Origin: Serinicoccus sediminis
GTDB taxonomy: Bacteria; Actinomycetota; Actinomycetes; Actinomycetales; Dermatophilaceae
Assembly (NCBI RefSeq): GCF_004153545.1
Contig: NZ_SDVA01000001.1
Location: 1-64,000, forward strand
Length of the DNA stretch: 64,000 bases
Direction: 5' to 3'
The notes below the pieces were generated by a model, which saw only the letters and a list, made by a program, of their open reading frames with translations, was not told the origin of the DNA and did no database searches. A program made the translations under genes and the position numbers. Positions 1 through 7,980 of this stretch are shown one piece after another (position 1 is the first letter of the stretch; the number at the start of each line of letters is the position of its first letter).

Positions 1-1242
1 ACGCCATGACGAGCAGCCGGGGCCGGGGGTCGCGCACGTCAGCCACGGTCCGCGACCCAGGCGCCGATGGCGTCCACCCACCGCCGGGACTGACGGGCGC
101 CCGCCGGCTCCGCGGCCGCGGCGGCCGCGGCGGCGAGCCGGGCCGGGGCCGCCACGCAGGCGGTCCCCGCCGGAGGCCCCCGGGCGGACGCCCCGGGCGC
201 GTGGTCGGAGGAACGGACCGGGATCGTCACCCGGGACGAGGACGACCGCTACGAGCGGACCGACGAGCTGCCCGTCCGCGAGCGCCGGCACCCCGGCGCG
301 GCGCTGCTGCTGGGGGCCCTGGCCCTGGTCGCGCTGGCCGGGGTCGCCTGGGTGCTGGTGCAGGTGCTCGGACCGAACGGGGACGAGGGGCCGGAGATGC
401 TCGTCGTGCCCAGCACCGTCGGCAGCACCGAGGCCCAGGCCAGGACCACCCTGACGGCGGCGGGCTTCACCGTGGCCGAGGACGTCGTGCAGCGCAACAG
501 CGACGAGGAGCCGGGCATCGTCATCGAGCAGGACCCGCCGGGGGGCGAGGCTGCGCGGGGCGAGGAGGTCGAGCTGACGCTCTCCGCCGGGCCCGAGGCG
601 CAGACGATCCCCCGGCTGGTGGGTCTGGAGGAGCAGGCGGCCCGGGACCTGCTCGAGCGGGAGGGCTTCACCAACGTGCGGGACGAGGCCGAGGAGACCG
701 ACGACCCCGACTGGGAGGAGGGCCAGGTCGTCTCCAGCGACCCGGGTGAGGGGGACGAGATCGCCCCGGACGACCTGATCGTGCTCACCGTGTCCAGCGG
801 CGAGGTGGAGGTGCCCGACGTGGTCGGGCTGGACCAGAACGAGGCCGTCCTGCTGCTGGACGAGCAGACCCTGCAGTGGGAGGTCACCACCCGCCGGACG
901 GCCGAGGCGGACGCCGGCACCGTGCTCGAGCAGTCCATCGAGGCGGAGGAGACGGTGGAGCAGGGCACCACGGTGGAGCTGGTGGTCGCCGCCGAACCGG
1001 TGCAGACCGCGACCGAGGTCGTCACCGAGTCGGTGACGGTGACCCCGAGCCCGTCGCCCACGCCGACGCCGACCGAGGAGCCCACCTCGCCGGAGCCCAC
1101 GTCACCGGAACCGACCTCCCCCGAGCCGACCGAGCCGGAGCCGACCGAGCCCGAACCCACCGAGCCGGAGCCGACCGAGCCGGAGCCGACCGAGCCCGAT
1201 CCCCCGGCGGACCCGCCGCCCACGGAGGACCCGCCCCGCTGA
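1..1242 (+). CDS. pknB: PASTA-domain serine/threonine protein kinase, C-terminal part (PknB type; frame disrupted near the window edge)
   Basis: Only the juxtamembrane, membrane and extracellular parts are visible. In the frame that ends at 1242 there is an Ala-rich linker (from about 94), an acidic stretch, a hydrophobic segment at about 300-345, and three PASTA repeats (about 400-590, 600-795 and 808-996). Each PASTA repeat begins with a short P-x-x-V/L-G motif. A Pro/Glu/Thr tail follows. PASTA kinases sense muropeptides or lipid II and phosphorylate cell-division and wall enzymes. The position beside crgA and DUF881 is the standard actinobacterial context. In this frame there are stop codons at 7-9 and 91-93 and no ATG, GTG or TTG between 94 and 351, so the kinase domain must enter from another frame. 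That implies a frameshift in, or a sequence error near, the GCGGCC-rich run at 110-135. The first GTG (352) lies inside the membrane segment and is an unlikely start. Confidence 0.8.
1076..1203 (+). repeat. Tandem Pro-Glu-Thr coding repeats at the PknB C-terminus
   Basis: The tail after the third PASTA domain consists of about ten near-identical 12-15 bp units. They encode SPEPT units followed by TEPEP units, giving a stiff acidic extracellular tail. Repeats of this kind can change in copy number by slippage. Confidence 0.75.
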
Positions 1243-1261
1243 CGCCCAGCCTGGTCAGCGG
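1236..1261. terminator. Bidirectional hairpin overlapping both convergent stop codons
   Basis: The sequence has an 8-bp perfect stem, CCGCTGAC at 1236-1243 pairing with GTCAGCGG at 1254-1261, around a 10-nt loop. The stem contains the TGA of the kinase gene (1240-1242) and, on the other strand, the stop of the DUF881 gene (1255-1257). There is no U-tract, so intrinsic termination strength is uncertain. Confidence 0.5.
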
Positions 1262-2019
1262 GAGTCGACCACCTGGGCGTGGCTCGGCCGGAGCTGGCCG
1301 ACGTAGGCCGGCAGCTCGGTCTCCCCGAGGTCGGCGACGGCATACCCCAGACCCACGGCGTCCGCCCACTCACGGTAGGTCGCGACGACCGGGTCGGCCG
1401 CGAGGGCGGCGCGCAACGACTCGGGGTCGCCGACCGCGGTGACCGTGAAGGGCGGGGAGTAGACGCGGCCCTGCAGGTAGAGGGTGTTGCCCACGCACTG
1501 GACCGAGCTGGTCGCCACGATGCGCTGGTCCTGGACCATGATCGCCTCGGCCCCCCCGGCCCACAGCGCGTTGACGACCCCCTGCAGGTCCTGCTGGTGC
1601 ACGACCACGTCGTCGACGGAGTAGCCCTCGGGCAGGGTGTCCAGGCTGTAGCCGGCGTCGTCCAGCTCGACGCTCAGCGCCGGGCCGCTGACCGCGGTCG
1701 CCCCCACGCCCACCGCGAGCTCCTCCGCCTGCTGACCGTCCACCACCGAGGCGATGGTCGCCTGCTCGGTCCTGAGGCGGTCCACCTCGTCGCGCAGCTC
1801 GTCGGCCTGCGCGCTCAGCTCGCGCACCTGTCCGTCGCGCTGGGTGATGAGGTCCACCAGGTCCGCGGGCTCGGGGTCGGCGTCCCGGGCCAGGGAGGCG
1901 CTGGTGCCGAAGAGGAGCCCCGCCGCCAGGCAGACGAGGGTCACCCCGGCGGTGCGGGCCGGCGGTCGGCGTCGCGGCGGCGTCGTGGACGCCCCCACCC
2001 CGCGCGGCTCATCGGTCAT
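1255..2019 (-). CDS. DUF881 family membrane-anchored protein
   Basis: This is a 254-residue protein of the DUF881 family, often found next to crgA and the PASTA kinase in actinobacteria. A short charged Pro/Arg-rich N-terminus is followed by one hydrophobic segment (about residues 26-45, ending near SASLAR). A coiled-coil-like Asp/Glu/Arg stretch (QRDGQVRELSAQADELRDEV, about 57-76) leads into the conserved globular DUF881 domain with a GPALSVELDD motif. The chosen start is ATG at 2017-2019; translation further upstream gives non-conserved sequence. The family has no established biochemical activity, and a divisome or cell-envelope role is inferred from its neighbours. It is convergent with the kinase gene and divergent from crgA. 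Confidence 0.85.
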   Translation of the reverse strand: MTDEPRGVGASTTPPRRRPPARTAGVTLVCLAAGLLFGTSASLARDADPEPADLVDLITQRDGQVRELSAQADELRDEVDRLRTEQATIASVVDGQQAEELAVGVGATAVSGPALSVELDDAGYSLDTLPEGYSVDDVVVHQQDLQGVVNALWAGGAEAIMVQDQRIVATSSVQCVGNTLYLQGRVYSPPFTVTAVGDPESLRAALAADPVVATYREWADAVGLGYAVADLGETELPAYVGQLRPSHAQVVDSR

Positions 2020-2074
2020 GTTCCCCAGGGTATCCGGCGTATATCCTGGCTGTTCCCCCCACGAAGGAGACGAC

Positions 2075-2338
2075 GTGCCCGAGTCCCGAGGCCGAGAGGG
2101 TGCCCGCAAGCGCGCCCAGCGCGCCAGCCAGACGGAGCCCAGGACGCAGAGCCTGCCGAGCAACCCCTCGTGGTTCGTGCCGGTGATGTGCGCCCTCATG
2201 ATCATCGGGGTGCTGTGGGTGGCCGTCTTCTACATCACCGGCGGCCTGTGGCCGATCGAGTCCATCCGCTACTGGAACCTCGGCATCGGCATGGGGCTCA
2301 TCATGGTGGGCTTCGCCATGGCCACCCAGTGGCGGTAG
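2075..2338 (+). CDS. crgA: Cell division protein CrgA
   Basis: This small 87-residue membrane protein has a basic N-terminus and two transmembrane helices separated by a short loop. Helix 1 lies near WFVPVMCALMIIGVLWVAVF and helix 2 near GIGMGLIMVGFAMA, with the typical N-P-x-W-x-V-P and W-P-I motifs. CrgA binds FtsZ-ring partners (FtsI and FtsQ in mycobacteria) and moderates septation. GTG at 2075 is preferred because a GAAGGAGA ribosome-binding site lies at 2063-2070. The gene sits between DUF881 and the rhomboid gene, as in Mycobacterium and many Micrococcales. Identification is firm from length, topology and synteny. Confidence 0.92.
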   Translation: MPESRGREGARKRAQRASQTEPRTQSLPSNPSWFVPVMCALMIIGVLWVAVFYITGGLWPIESIRYWNLGIGMGLIMVGFAMATQWR

Positions 2339-2347
2339 TTGTCCACA
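2339..2347 (+). promoter_or_regulatory. DnaA-box sequence just after crgA
   Basis: TTGTCCACA, the consensus high-GC actinobacterial DnaA box, begins directly after the crgA stop codon. A GGGGATAA sequence follows about 15 bases later. It lies about 51 kb from the oriC in this window, so it may be a DnaA titration or regulatory site, or chance. Confidence 0.4.
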
Positions 2348-2408
2348 GGTCGTCCCCAGGATGGGGATAAGCACACCGGTGTAACTCGCACCGGCCGGGT
2401 GACCCGGC

Positions 2409-3335
2409 TCAGCCCGGCAGGCCGAGCCCGGCCGGGCCCATCACCTGCCACACCCGGAGCCCGGCGAGGAGCAGCAGCACCACCAGCACGCCGGCCAGGG
2501 CGGGCCAGGCCATGGCCCGACGCCGGGCGGCCTGCGGTGAGCGTCCGGGCGCCGAGGTCAGCAGCATGAGACCGCCGATCACGGCCCCGGTCACGGCGCC
2601 ACCGATGTGCGCCTGCCAGGCGATGCCGCCGACGAAGAACGGCAGCGCCAGGTTGATGCCGATCATGACGAGCAGACCCGTCGACACCCCGCCGCGCCGC
2701 CAGGCGAGCACGACGTAGAGGAACAGCAGCCCGAAGATCGCGCCCGAGGCGCCGACCACGAAACGGGTCCAGCCCGGGTCGGGAACCGACAGCACCAGCA
2801 CGCCTACCGAGCCGCCCACGGCGCACAGCAGGTAGGTCACCGCGAAGCGGGCCCGGCCCAGGGCCTCCTCGATGACCGGCCCGATGGCGAAGAGGATGTA
2901 GAGGTTGAAGGCGATGTGCAGCAGGCTCTGCGGGGAGTGCACGAACGCCGAGGTGACCAACCGCCACGGCTCGGCCCCCGCGAGCACACCGACGAAGGCC
3001 AGCTCCCGGGTGACCGCGGGGTTGGCGAGCTGCGCGACATACACCACCAGGCACAGGCCCATGAGGGTCCAGGTGACGACCGGGCGGCCCTGCCGCACCG
3101 GGGCGCCGAAGCGGGTGCGGGCGACCGGCGCCGTGCGGGCGCCCTGCGCGACGCAGTCGACGCACTGGACACCGACCGCGGCCGGGCGCTGGCAGTCGGG
3201 GCAGGTGGGTCGCTCGCAGCGCTGGCAGCGGATGTAGCTGGTGCGGTCGGGGTGCCGCGGGCAGACGGGCGGGCCCCCGGGCGCACCGTCACCGCCCGGG
3301 GGGACCCGGGGAGCGTCGGCCGCCGGCCCGCTCAC
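2409..3335 (-). CDS. Rhomboid family intramembrane serine protease with N-terminal zinc finger
   Basis: This 308-residue protein begins with a soluble Cys/His-rich domain (Cys25, 37, 40, 45, 48, 58 and 61, with His28), a probable B-box-like zinc finger. About six membrane helices follow. The rhomboid catalytic dyad is visible as Ser197 in GASGAIFG and His243 in WQAHIGG, with the supporting HIAFN motif at about 140. Rhomboids cleave single-pass membrane proteins within the bilayer. The gene is 15 bp downstream of the cyclophilin stop on the same strand, so the two are probably co-transcribed. This pairing (cyclophilin then rhomboid) recurs near oriC in actinobacteria. The natural substrate cannot be told from sequence. 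Confidence 0.9.
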   Translation of the reverse strand: MSGPAADAPRVPPGGDGAPGGPPVCPRHPDRTSYIRCQRCERPTCPDCQRPAAVGVQCVDCVAQGARTAPVARTRFGAPVRQGRPVVTWTLMGLCLVVYVAQLANPAVTRELAFVGVLAGAEPWRLVTSAFVHSPQSLLHIAFNLYILFAIGPVIEEALGRARFAVTYLLCAVGGSVGVLVLSVPDPGWTRFVVGASGAIFGLLFLYVVLAWRRGGVSTGLLVMIGINLALPFFVGGIAWQAHIGGAVTGAVIGGLMLLTSAPGRSPQAARRRAMAWPALAGVLVVLLLLAGLRVWQVMGPAGLGLPG

Positions 3336-3350
3336 CGTCTCGTCCAGGGC

Positions 3351-3869
3351 TCAGCCCTCGACGCTGACCCGCTCGATGACGACCGGCTCGGCCGGCTTGT
3401 CACCGGCACCGGTCGGCACGGCGGCGATCGCGTCGACGACGTCGCGGGAGGCCTGGTCGGCGACCTCGCCGAAGATGGTGTGCTTGCCCTGCAGCCAGGT
3501 CGTCGGCTCCACGGTGATGAAGAACTGCGAGCCGTTGGTGCCCTTGCCCATGCGCTTGCCGGCGTTGGCCATGGCGAGCATGTAGGGCTGGGTGAAGTCG
3601 TGGTCGGGGCTGATCTCGTCGTCGAAGGTGTAGCCCGGTCCGCCGAAGCCCTCGCCCATCGGGCACCCGCCCTGGATCATGAACCCGGGGATGACGCGGT
3701 GGAAGGACAGGCCGTCGTAGAACGGCTGCGGGTTGGTCCGGCCGGCGTCGTCGGAGTACTCCTTCTCCCCCGTGGCCAGCCCGGTGAAGTTGGCGACCGT
3801 CTTGGGGGCCGCGTGCTCGAAGAGCACCAGCGCGATGTCGCCGTGGTTGGTGTGCAACGTGACGTTCAT
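3351..3869 (-). CDS. ppiA: Cyclophilin-type peptidyl-prolyl cis-trans isomerase
   Basis: This is a 172-residue single-domain cyclophilin with the active-site blocks FHRVIPGFMIQGG and GTNGSQFFIT, and the closing W-L-Q-G-K-H-T-I-F-G-E-V block (Trp of the cyclosporin site). It catalyses proline cis-trans isomerisation in protein folding. No signal peptide is seen, so it is probably cytoplasmic. The ATG at 3867-3869 begins the domain directly (MNVTLHTNHGDI). It heads a two-gene unit with the rhomboid gene. In mycobacteria the orthologue (Rv0009) lies at the same place, just beyond the tRNA-Ala near gyrA. Confidence 0.93.
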   Translation of the reverse strand: MNVTLHTNHGDIALVLFEHAAPKTVANFTGLATGEKEYSDDAGRTNPQPFYDGLSFHRVIPGFMIQGGCPMGEGFGGPGYTFDDEISPDHDFTQPYMLAMANAGKRMGKGTNGSQFFITVEPTTWLQGKHTIFGEVADQASRDVVDAIAAVPTGAGDKPAEPVVIERVSVEG

Positions 3870-3980
3870 GACCCCAGTTTCGCACGGCCCTCGCGGGCCC
3901 GCGTGCCGTGGCGGGTGAGGTGGAGTTCGGGGGCGCGACAGGGCAGGATGGGCCCAGACCGACAACAGGAGGGACAGCAC

Positions 3981-5495
3981 GTGTTCTTCAAGACCGATGC
4001 CGAGCGGGCCGCGACCCAGGCCAGCCGGGCCCGGCAGGACGCCTCCGAGGCCGGTGCCAGCGCCGCCTCGGGCGCCCGCAACCTGGGCGCCGCCTTCCTG
4101 GCGACCCTCGCCGAGGTGACCGCCCCGCAGGACGACACGTCCGGCCGCAAGCACGCCCAGAAGGCCCGGGCCAAGGCCCTCAAGGCCGCCAGCAAGGACC
4201 GTGACTCCGCCGCGAAGGCGGCCGGCAAGGCCCGGGACGCCGCGGGCCAGGCCCGTCAGCACAGCCGGTCCGCCCTGGAGAAGCAGGGCGAGAAGGCCGG
4301 CAGCCGCGCCGTCGCCATCGGCGGTATGGCCGGAGCCGGCGCCTCCCGTCTCGCCGACGACGCCCGCACGCAGGGCGCGAAGGCGACCAAGGATGTGCGC
4401 AAGCAGGGCAAGAAGGCCGTGAAGGACGCCCGCAAGCAGGGCGACCACCTGGCCAAGAAGGCCCGCAAGCAGGGCAAGCAGACCGCCAAGGACGCCCGCC
4501 AGCAGGGCGAGGCGCTGCGCGCCCACGGCAGCCACGCCGCGGACGCCCTGCGCGAGCGCTCCACGGCCGCCTGGGAGCGGGCCTCCAAGGAGGTCGGCCC
4601 CTACGGCGAGGCCGCGGTGGCCAAGGCCGGTGCGGGTGCCGCCGCCCTCGCGGGCCTGGCCGCGGCGACCCGGGACCGTGCGGTCACCGGGGTCGACCAC
4701 GGCATCGACGTCGCGGTCCCGCGCGCCCAGGAGGGCGTCGCCGGGGTGGCCCCGGCCGTGGACCACGTGCGCGACCTCATCAACGAGGAGCTGCTGCCCA
4801 AGATCCAGCAGATGCTCGGCGACATGCAGACCGGCAAGGACCGCCTGCTCGCCCAGGACGAGGGTGTCGTGGCGGCCGTGACCGGGGGCCCGAAGACCCG
4901 CCGGAAGCGCAAGGGCGGGGTGCTCATCGCCCTCGGCCTGCTCGCCGCCGCCGGTGCCGGTCTCGCCTGGTGGCTGGCGCAGGAGCAGAAGCAGCCGGCC
5001 GCCGACCCGTGGGCCGCCAAGGACACGCGGGACCCGTGGGCCGCGAGCACCTCGACCACCTCCACCTCCTCGACGACCGCCGCGCCTGCGACGGCCACCG
5101 CCGTGGCGGGGGGTGCGGTCGGGTCCACCACCACAGAGAAGGAGATCACCATGAGCAACGACGCTCAGGAGACCCAGGGCGACCACCCGGTGGCCGACGA
5201 CGGCATCGGGGAGGACGACACCCTCCGCTCGGACGAGCAGGGCGAGGTCGAGACCCGCGACCACGGCGGCGAGGACGTGCCGGCCCCGACGCTCAACGAC
5301 GAGGGCAACCCGCAGATGCTCGACACCGAGCAGATCGACGATCTGGGCAGCGACACCGCCGCCCCGGTCGAGGAGCAGGGAACCGGCGAGTCCCCGACCG
5401 ACGAGATCCAGTCGGCCCAGGCGCACGACCGGGAGCACGGCACGACGCCGCACGCCCCGGAGGACGACGAGGGCGACAACCCCACGCGGGCCTGA
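3981..5495 (+). CDS. Ala/Lys-rich repetitive membrane protein with acidic C-terminal domain (unknown function)
   Basis: The predicted 504-residue protein has four parts. An Ala/Lys/Arg-rich coiled-coil-like N-terminal half includes repeated KxxRKQG and AKxARKQG units at about residues 130-185. An Ala-rich stretch is followed by one transmembrane helix (about 310-330, GVLIALGLLAAAGAGLAWWL). A Trp-Ala repeat (DPWAA twice) leads into a Thr/Ser linker. The last 114 residues are strongly acidic. GTG at 3981 follows a clear AGGAGGG site. A second very good site (AGAAGGAG) precedes an in-frame ATG at 5152, so the acidic tail may also be made as a separate protein. No enzyme motif is visible. The KQGKK repeats resemble nucleic-acid-binding basic tails, but that is only a resemblance. 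Confidence 0.7.
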   Translation: MFFKTDAERAATQASRARQDASEAGASAASGARNLGAAFLATLAEVTAPQDDTSGRKHAQKARAKALKAASKDRDSAAKAAGKARDAAGQARQHSRSALEKQGEKAGSRAVAIGGMAGAGASRLADDARTQGAKATKDVRKQGKKAVKDARKQGDHLAKKARKQGKQTAKDARQQGEALRAHGSHAADALRERSTAAWERASKEVGPYGEAAVAKAGAGAAALAGLAAATRDRAVTGVDHGIDVAVPRAQEGVAGVAPAVDHVRDLINEELLPKIQQMLGDMQTGKDRLLAQDEGVVAAVTGGPKTRRKRKGGVLIALGLLAAAGAGLAWWLAQEQKQPAADPWAAKDTRDPWAASTSTTSTSSTTAAPATATAVAGGAVGSTTTEKEITMSNDAQETQGDHPVADDGIGEDDTLRSDEQGEVETRDHGGEDVPAPTLNDEGNPQMLDTEQIDDLGSDTAAPVEEQGTGESPTDEIQSAQAHDREHGTTPHAPEDDEGDNPTRA

Positions 5496-5518
5496 GCTCC
5501 GGCACCACCGCACCACCT

Positions 5519-5555
5519 CGACGAGGCGCCCACCGCACCGGTGGGCGCCTCGTCG
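5519..5555. terminator. Strong hairpin terminator
   Basis: This is a perfect 16-bp stem: CGACGAGGCGCCCACC (5519-5534), a 5-nt loop, then GGTGGGCGCCTCGTCG (5540-5555). It lies 24 bp after the preceding stop codon and separates that gene from the acyltransferase gene. There is no long U-tract, as is common in high-GC actinobacteria. Confidence 0.75.
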
Positions 5556-5713
5556 CGTGCGTGACCGTCGGCCGCACGACCCGCCAGCACGCCCACGGCC
5601 GGACCGGCCGTCGGGGGCGACACACCGCGCACCTCCCCGACCTGCGGCGACGGCGCCCCTAGATTGGTCGCCAGCGGTTCCCCGGCCGGTCCACGAAGGA
5701 GGTGCCACGGCAG

Positions 5714-7921
5714 ATGTCGCTGCCCGCCTCGTCCCCGAGCCCCGCGGCGGACCGTCCCCCGGCACCCGGGCGTGAACGCGCCCTCGTCGACCCGGGCGGG
5801 GGCCGCACCCGCGCCTCGCTGCCCCCGCAGCACACCGCGGCACCGGGTGACGTCCTCGAGGCACCCCGGACCCCGCGCCGGCCCCGCCGCGGCGGCCGCG
5901 GCCCCCGCGACGTCGACCCCCGGCCAGGACACATCCCCGGCCTCGACGGCCTGCGCGCGATCGCCATCATCGCCGTCCTGACCTTCCACTTCCTCCCGGC
6001 GGCGCTGCCCGGCGGGTTCCTCGGCGTCGACGTCTTCTTCGTCGTCAGCGGCTTCCTCATCACCACGCTGCTGCTGCGCGAGGTGGACCAGCGCGGCCGG
6101 GTCGACCTGCCCACCTTCTGGCGCCGGCGGGCCCGACGGCTGCTCCCCCCGCTGGCCGTCGTCGTGGTGGTCAGCGTGGCCACGGCCCGGCTGGTCGGCG
6201 GTGACCTGCTGGTCGGCATCGGCCGGCAGACCGTGGGCGCGCTCACCTTCACGAGCAACTGGCTGGAGATCGCCGCCGGGGCCAGCTACTTCCACAGCAC
6301 CAGCCCGCTGCTCTTCGTCAACTTCTGGAGCCTGGCGGTCGAGGAGCAGTTCTACCTCCTCTGGCCGCTCACCCTGGTCGTGCTGCTCGCGCTCGCCCCG
6401 ACGACCCGGCACCGGGTCGGCGCCGTCGCGCTGCTCGGGCTCACCTCGACCGTGCTCATGGCCACCCTCTTCACCGCCGGCCAGGACGCCACCCGGGTCT
6501 ACTACGGCACCGACACCCACCTCATGGGACTCATGGGCGGCGCCGCGCTGGCCCTCGCCTGGGCCGACCCCCGCCACCGCGCCGGCCTGCGCAGCCCGAG
6601 GTGGCGCCGCGCCCGCGGGCCCGCCGTGCTCGGCGCGCTGCTCGTCCTCGCCGCGCTGATGCGGTGGTCCGGCGAGGACTCGGCGCTGACCTTCCGCGGT
6701 GGCATCGCCCTGGCATCGCTGGCCACCGTCGTCCTCATCGCCGGCCTGCTGGAGGCCCCGTCGGCGTGGCGGTCGCTGATGTCGCTGCGGCCGCTGGTCT
6801 GGGTGGGGCAGCGGTCCTACGGCATCTATCTCTGGCACTGGCCCGTCCTCGTCATCGCGGGCACGCTCGTCCCCTATGCCGTCGGCACCACCCGCGGCAC
6901 CGTCGTCATGCTCACCGCCCTGGTCATCACGCTGGTGGTCGCCGAGCTGTCCTGGCGGCTGCTCGAGGTGCCCGTCCGCCGGCGCGGGATCCGGGCCAGC
7001 ATCCGGCACGCCGCGGGCTGGTTCACCCGGGGCTGGCACCGCAGCCGGCGTCCGAAGATCGTCGCCGCGGTGCTGGCGGTGCTGCTGCTCGCGACCGTCG
7101 TGGCGCTCGTCACCGCCCCGGAGAAGTCGGCGACCCAGCGGCAGATCGAGCAGTCCCAGACGCGCATCGACAGCGCCGGGCCGTCCGGCTCCGACCCCGA
7201 GGGGGCCGGCGAGGCGGTCCGCAGCGGCAGCGGGCTGGGCGCCACCCTCGGCACCGCACCCGGCAGCCAGAGCACGGCCGAGGACGCGGACGCGGACGCG
7301 GCCGGGTCGGACGACGCGCCGTCGGAGGACACCACGGACGACACCACCGGGCAGGACCCCGAGGCGACCACGGGGCCGGGCGAGGTCGAGGTCAACGGCA
7401 GCACCTATGCCCGGGACGAGGAGGGGCTGCTGGTGCCCTCCGGCTCGGACCTGACCGCCATCGGTGACTCGCTCGTCGTGACCAGCGCCGACGGGCTGAC
7501 CTACCGCTTCCCCGACCTCGCCTTCGTCGCCGAGTCCAACCGGCAGTGGGGCGACGCGAGCGAGCGGGTGGGCGAGGCGCTGGAGGCGGGCACCGTGCGC
7601 GACAACGTGGTCCTCCACCTCGGCACCAACGCCGGCGTCGACGCGGACGCGCTGCGCGAGGTGCTGGACATGCTGGGCCCGGAGCGCAACGTCGTCGTCA
7701 TGGACATCTACGTCCAGGCCTCCTTCACCGAGTCCTCCAACGAGGCCCTGCGCGAGGTCGTCGCCGACTACCCCCACGCGGTGGTGGGTGAGTGGAACGC
7801 GACGATCAGCCAGCAGCCGGAGACGCTGCAGAGCGACAACGTGCACCCCGACCTCGACGGCATGCACGTCTACGCCGAGGTCGTCGCCCGCGCCTTCGAC
7901 GAGCTGGCCCGCCGCGGCTGA
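5714..7921 (+). CDS. Acyltransferase-3 (OafA/YrhL) fused to an SGNH-like domain
   Basis: This 735-residue integral membrane protein has a disordered Pro/Arg-rich N-terminus of about 70 residues. An acyltransferase-3 domain of about ten helices follows. Its key motifs are GLDGLRAIAIIAVLTFHF (catalytic His), FFVVSGFLITTLLLRE, FWSLAVEEQFYLLWP and SYGIYLWHWPVLV. After a further helix near 7060-7110 comes a Ser/Asp/Glu linker and an extracellular SGNH-hydrolase-like domain with AIGDSL (Ser), HLGTNAG (Asn) and DNVHPD (Asp/His). Such proteins O-acetylate exported polysaccharides, peptidoglycan or glycolipids; the acceptor is unknown. ATG 5714 is preferred because AAGGAGG lies at 5696-5702, which makes the GTG at 5702 too close. 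Confidence 0.88.
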   Translation: MSLPASSPSPAADRPPAPGRERALVDPGGGRTRASLPPQHTAAPGDVLEAPRTPRRPRRGGRGPRDVDPRPGHIPGLDGLRAIAIIAVLTFHFLPAALPGGFLGVDVFFVVSGFLITTLLLREVDQRGRVDLPTFWRRRARRLLPPLAVVVVVSVATARLVGGDLLVGIGRQTVGALTFTSNWLEIAAGASYFHSTSPLLFVNFWSLAVEEQFYLLWPLTLVVLLALAPTTRHRVGAVALLGLTSTVLMATLFTAGQDATRVYYGTDTHLMGLMGGAALALAWADPRHRAGLRSPRWRRARGPAVLGALLVLAALMRWSGEDSALTFRGGIALASLATVVLIAGLLEAPSAWRSLMSLRPLVWVGQRSYGIYLWHWPVLVIAGTLVPYAVGTTRGTVVMLTALVITLVVAELSWRLLEVPVRRRGIRASIRHAAGWFTRGWHRSRRPKIVAAVLAVLLLATVVALVTAPEKSATQRQIEQSQTRIDSAGPSGSDPEGAGEAVRSGSGLGATLGTAPGSQSTAEDADADAAGSDDAPSEDTTDDTTGQDPEATTGPGEVEVNGSTYARDEEGLLVPSGSDLTAIGDSLVVTSADGLTYRFPDLAFVAESNRQWGDASERVGEALEAGTVRDNVVLHLGTNAGVDADALREVLDMLGPERNVVVMDIYVQASFTESSNEALREVVADYPHAVVGEWNATISQQPETLQSDNVHPDLDGMHVYAEVVARAFDELARRG

Positions 7922-7980
7922 GGCCGCGCCCCCGCTCCAGCACTCCCCGCGGACCGCCTCGGTATGGCAGGCTCAGGGTC

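Noticed and set aside
352-1242. GTG 352 as the true start of the PASTA protein
   Set aside because: It lies inside the hydrophobic segment and would remove the membrane anchor and juxtamembrane region that are clearly present upstream.
5152-5495. A fully separate gene for the acidic tail
   Set aside because: There is no stop between it and the upstream frame, so it is listed as part of the larger CDS with an internal-start note.
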